From contig JBMSQB010000001.1 of the NCBI GenBank assembly GCA_049423065.1, forward strand, positions 86,352-150,351: 64,000 nt of DNA, read 5' to 3'. Position 1 is the first letter of the stretch; every line of letters starts with the position of its first letter. The translations under genes were made by a program, and so were the position numbers. The notes below the pieces were generated by a model. It searched no databases. It saw only the letters and a program-made list of their open reading frames with translations, and was not told the DNA's origin. Source of the DNA: SYIM01 sp041182885. GTDB taxonomy: Bacteria; Pseudomonadota; Gammaproteobacteria; Burkholderiales; Burkholderiaceae_E. Of this stretch, positions 61,118 through 64,000 are shown piece by piece.

Positions 61118-62392
61118 ATGATGAACGATGCTCCCATGGCGGTTGGGCCGCTCAAGCGTCGACAGACGCGTGCCATGACCGTTCGCTGGCAAGATCATTC
61201 GGTGGTGATGGGTGGCGGTGCACCGGTTGTTGTGCAGTCAATGACCAACACCGATACCGCCGACGCCATCGCAACCGCCATTCAGGTCAAGGATCTGGCC
61301 AGGGCGGGGTCCGAGCTGGTCCGCATTACGGTGAACACGCCGGCCGCCGCCGAGGCGGTGCCTGCCATCCGGGATCAACTCGACCGGATGGGGGTCCATG
61401 TGCCGCTGGTGGGAGATTTTCACTACAACGGACACAAGCTGCTGCAACAGGTTCCGGGGTGCGCGCAGGCGCTCTCCAAATACCGCATCAACCCGGGCAA
61501 TGTCGGAGCAGGCCGGCGCCGCGATGACAATTTTGCGCAGATGATCGAGGTTGCGTGCCGCCACGAGAAGCCGGTGCGGATCGGCGTCAATTGGGGCAGT
61601 CTCGATCAGGACCTGTTGGCAAGACTGATGGATACCAACGCCGCGCGGCCCAATCCGTGGGACGCGCAGAGTGTCATGCGTGAGGCGCTGGTGACCTCGG
61701 CGCTGGAGAGCGCTGCGCGGGCCGAGTCGCTCGGGCTGCCTGGGAACGCGATCACGCTGTCTGCCAAGGTGTCCAATGTTCAGGATCTGGTTGCGGTCTA
61801 CCGGGCACTCGCCGCGCGCTGCGACTATCCGCTTCATCTGGGCCTCACCGAGGCGGGCATGGGCAGCAAGGGCATCGTAGCCTCCACTGCCGGCATCGGG
61901 GTGCTGCTTCAGGAGGGAATCGGCGACACCATTCGCGTGTCGCTCACGCCAGAGCCGGGGGGTGATCGCACGCGCGAGGTGGTCGTCGCCCAGGAAATAC
62001 TCCAGACCATGGGACTGCGCGCATTTGCGCCCCTGGTGGTGGCCTGTCCCGGATGCGGCCGCACCAGCAGCACGTTTTTTCAGGAACTGGCCTCCAGCAT
62101 CCAGAGTTTCCTGCGCGAACAAATGCCCATCTGGCGCAGTCGCTATCCTGGCGTTGAATCCATGCAGGTGGCGGTCATGGGGTGTGTGGTAAACGGCCCA
62201 GGCGAAAGCCGGCATGCCGACATCGGCATTTCGCTGCCTGGGGCCGACGAGGCGCCGGTGGCGCCAGTCTTCGTGGACGGCGAGCGCACGGTCACGCTCA
62301 AGGGTGAGCGGATCGCCGAGGAATTTCAGGCAATCGTTGAAAACTATGTGCAGCGCCGGTACGGCGCCGCGCGCGACCTGGAACACGCATGA
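61118..62392 (+). CDS. ispG: 4-hydroxy-3-methylbut-2-enyl-diphosphate synthase IspG
   Basis: An iron-sulfur enzyme of the MEP isoprenoid pathway, making HMBPP. About 424 residues. V-Q-S-M-T-N-T-D-T near residue 34, N-P-G-N-V-G near 122, and the cluster cysteines in A-C-P-G-C-G-R near 308 and G-C-V-V-N-G-P-G-E near 353. The start is taken at 61118, just after the rodZ stop; a second M follows immediately. Confidence 0.96.
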   Translation: MMNDAPMAVGPLKRRQTRAMTVRWQDHSVVMGGGAPVVVQSMTNTDTADAIATAIQVKDLARAGSELVRITVNTPAAAEAVPAIRDQLDRMGVHVPLVGDFHYNGHKLLQQVPGCAQALSKYRINPGNVGAGRRRDDNFAQMIEVACRHEKPVRIGVNWGSLDQDLLARLMDTNAARPNPWDAQSVMREALVTSALESAARAESLGLPGNAITLSAKVSNVQDLVAVYRALAARCDYPLHLGLTEAGMGSKGIVASTAGIGVLLQEGIGDTIRVSLTPEPGGDRTREVVVAQEILQTMGLRAFAPLVVACPGCGRTSSTFFQELASSIQSFLREQMPIWRSRYPGVESMQVAVMGCVVNGPGESRHADIGISLPGADEAPVAPVFVDGERTVTLKGERIAEEFQAIVENYVQRRYGAARDLEHA

Positions 62393-62474
62393 AGCCTGCC
62401 GTCGGGCGGGGTCAGCACAGAGCAATCGTGTCTGCCGCCCCCGGCAGCGCACGTGATTTTCGGAGGAACTGGGT

Positions 62475-63833
62475 TTGAGCGACAGACTGCAGGCGGTCAA
62501 GGGCATGAACGATGTACTGCCCGCCGATGAGCCCTTGTGGCGTCGGTTTGAAGAATCGGTGGCCTCGAGCATGCGCTCCTATGGCTATCGGAGAATCCGC
62601 ACGCCCATCGTCGAGCCTACCCGCCTGTTTGTTCGCGGTATTGGCGAGATGACCGACATCGTCGAGAAGGAAATGTATTCCTTCGTGGATTCACTCAACG
62701 GCGACTCCCTCACCCTGCGTCCAGAAAATACCGCGGGCGTGGTCCGTGCGGTCATCCAGCACAACCTGCTCCACGAAGGGCCGCAGCGCATGTGGTACAC
62801 CGGGCCCATGTTCCGGCATGAACGGCCGCAGAAGGGGCGCTACCGGCAGTTCCATCAGGTGGGTGCCGAAGCCCTTGGTCTGTCCGGACCCGATGCCGAC
62901 GCTGAAATGATTCTGCTCTGCCAGCGGCTCTGGGACGACCTCGATCTGACGGGTATCTCGCTGGAACTCAATTCCCTGGGGCAGCCCGATGAGCGACGCG
63001 CGCACCGTGATGCGCTGATTGCCCACCTTGAAGCTCACCAGGAACTGCTTGACGACGACGCGCGTCGCCGTCTGCATGCAAACCCGCTTCGCATTCTGGA
63101 TTCCAAGAACCCTGCGATGCAGGGCCTGATCGAGGCTGCGCCCAAGCTGATGGACCACCTGGGTGAGGCCTCTCGCCAGCATTTCGACAAGCTCCGGCGT
63201 CTCCTCGATTCGCAGAATATTCCCCACCGCGTGAACCCACGGCTGGTGCGCGGGCTCGACTACTACAACCTCACGGTGTTCGAGTGGGTGGCTCCCATCG
63301 GCGGCAGCCTGCTCACGGTGTGTGGGGGCGGGCGCTACGATCCGCTGGTCGGCATGCTGGGTGGAAAGCCCGCGCCGGGCATCGGCTTTGCGCTCGGGGT
63401 CGAGCGTATCCTTGAACTCATGCGCGAACAGTCGGTGGAGACCGAGACGGGGCAATGCGACATTTATGTTGTCCACTCGGGCGAGGACACGCTCGCGGCT
63501 GCGCTGCACACCGCCGAGCGGCTGCGCGATGCCGGCATCGATGTCCTGATGCATGCGGGGGGTGGCAGCTTCAAGTCACAATTCCGGCGCGCTGACGCGA
63601 GTGGCGCGCAATTCGCAGTGGTGCTCGGTCCCGATGAGCTTGCCCGGGGCGAAGCCGGACTCAAATGGCTGCGTGACGAGGGGGCTGCCACAGGCTCTGG
63701 GCGTCAGCAGTCGGTGCCGCTCGAAACGCTTCCCGACAGCGTCATCGATGCGCTGCTGAGCGATGCCGATGACGATTTCGATTTTGACGAACCCGAGCGT
63801 CAGGATGCCCCTGACGACCGACAGATTCACTGA
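62475..63833 (+). CDS. hisS: Histidyl-tRNA synthetase
   Basis: Charges tRNA-His. 452 residues. Class II motifs: motif 2 in M-F-R-H-E-R-P-Q-K-G-R near residue 114, the histidine-binding L-V-R-G-L-D-Y-Y near 257, and motif 3 G-I-G-F-A-L-G-V-E-R near 306. The anticodon-binding domain follows, with an acidic tail (D-A-D-D-D-F-D-F-D-E-P-E) after about residue 430 that is longer than usual. TTG start at 62475 preceded by GGAGGAA. Confidence 0.97.
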   Translation: MSDRLQAVKGMNDVLPADEPLWRRFEESVASSMRSYGYRRIRTPIVEPTRLFVRGIGEMTDIVEKEMYSFVDSLNGDSLTLRPENTAGVVRAVIQHNLLHEGPQRMWYTGPMFRHERPQKGRYRQFHQVGAEALGLSGPDADAEMILLCQRLWDDLDLTGISLELNSLGQPDERRAHRDALIAHLEAHQELLDDDARRRLHANPLRILDSKNPAMQGLIEAAPKLMDHLGEASRQHFDKLRRLLDSQNIPHRVNPRLVRGLDYYNLTVFEWVAPIGGSLLTVCGGGRYDPLVGMLGGKPAPGIGFALGVERILELMREQSVETETGQCDIYVVHSGEDTLAAALHTAERLRDAGIDVLMHAGGGSFKSQFRRADASGAQFAVVLGPDELARGEAGLKWLRDEGAATGSGRQQSVPLETLPDSVIDALLSDADDDFDFDEPERQDAPDDRQIH

Positions 63834-63851
63834 GCGCAGGAAGTTGCACTG

Positions 63852-64000
63852 ATGGCGTATGACCTCGAAGAACAGGAACAGCTGGAAAGCCTCAAGGCAT
63901 TCTGGAAGAAGTACGGCAACCTGCTGATGACCGGGCTCACCGTTGTGCTGCTTGCCGTGGCGGGCTGGCGTGGCTGGGGCTGGTATCAGCAGCAGCAGGC
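63852..64000 (+). CDS. yfgM: YfgM-like ancillary translocon protein (3' partial)
   Basis: Only the first 49 codons lie in the window. The N-terminus reads M-A-Y-D-L-E-E-Q-E-Q-L-E-S-L-K-A-F-W-K-K-Y-G, then a single hydrophobic helix (about residues 23-41), exactly the start of YfgM, a TPR protein that contacts SecYEG and periplasmic chaperones. The gene order hisS-yfgM supports this; bamB would be expected next outside the window. Confidence 0.9.
   Translation, partial: MAYDLEEQEQLESLKAFWKKYGNLLMTGLTVVLLAVAGWRGWGWYQQQQ

Overview
This is a GC-rich, gene-dense bacterial chromosome segment. Its gene orders (greB / spoT-rpoZ-gmk-yicC / rph-rdgB-hemW, glnA-ntrB-ntrC, surE-pcm-nlpD...rlmD, ndk-rlmN-rodZ-ispG-hisS-yfgM) point to a betaproteobacterium, most likely order Burkholderiales. 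That assignment is an inference from synteny and protein style; no rRNA gene is present. Both window ends cut genes: a tadB-like gene on the left and yfgM on the right.

Layout. (1) 1-4.2 kb is the end of a Tad (tight adherence) pilus operon: tadB, tadC, a DUF192 gene, a TPR lipoprotein and an oversized TadE-like protein, most of them joined by short overlaps. (2) 4.3-17.5 kb is housekeeping: an MtfA-type peptidase, relA, mog-darP, pmbA, greB, the leftward yicC-gmk-rpoZ-spoT operon and the rightward rph-rdgB-hemW group. Both (p)ppGpp synthetases (relA and spoT) lie within 8 kb. (3) 17.5-22.1 kb is the nitrogen regulon core glnA-ntrB-ntrC. It has a near-perfect sigma-54 promoter, a perfect NtrC palindrome and a strong terminator after glnA. 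(4) 22.2-26.2 kb holds leftward folD-prlC-xth and a tRNA-Ala(GGC)/tRNA-Glu(TTC) pair with a clear sigma-70 promoter.

(5) 26.3-43 kb is an accessory catabolic region. One leftward group encodes a GrdB-like protein, an acyl-CoA ligase, a gamma-glutamyltransferase-like enzyme, a D-2-hydroxyacid dehydrogenase and a DMT exporter. A second acyl-CoA ligase diverges from it. Another leftward group encodes a form II CoxSLM molybdenum hydroxylase, an MFS transporter and a 2-keto-4-pentenoate-hydratase-like enzyme. A BenE-type transporter, a TauD-type dioxygenase and a 4-hydroxybenzoyl-CoA-thioesterase-like protein complete it. The set suggests uptake, CoA activation, hydroxylation and breakdown of an unidentified aromatic or organic acid. 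(6) 43-46.4 kb is a TupABC-type tungstate (or molybdate) ABC transporter with a divergent regulator that fuses a DNA-binding domain to a periplasmic-binding-protein-like domain. It could supply metal for the molybdopterin enzyme nearby.

(7) 46.5-52.1 kb is mixed: an orphan NarL-type response regulator, dusA, a DUF2069 protein, YihY, an alpha/beta hydrolase and a MetY-type enzyme. (8) 52.2-57.1 kb is surE-pcm-nlpD-exonuclease-rlmD; rpoS, which normally follows nlpD in related bacteria, is absent from this place. (9) 57.2-64 kb is a YccA/BI-1 protein, then ndk, rlmN, rodZ, ispG, hisS and yfgM. Several proteins (NtrC, NlpD, RodZ, TadE-like, TPR lipoprotein) carry long Ala/Gly/Pro/Ser linkers, a recurrent trait of this genome. 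No CRISPR array, insertion sequence, prophage or rRNA was seen, and no gene-free stretch exceeds about 260 bases.
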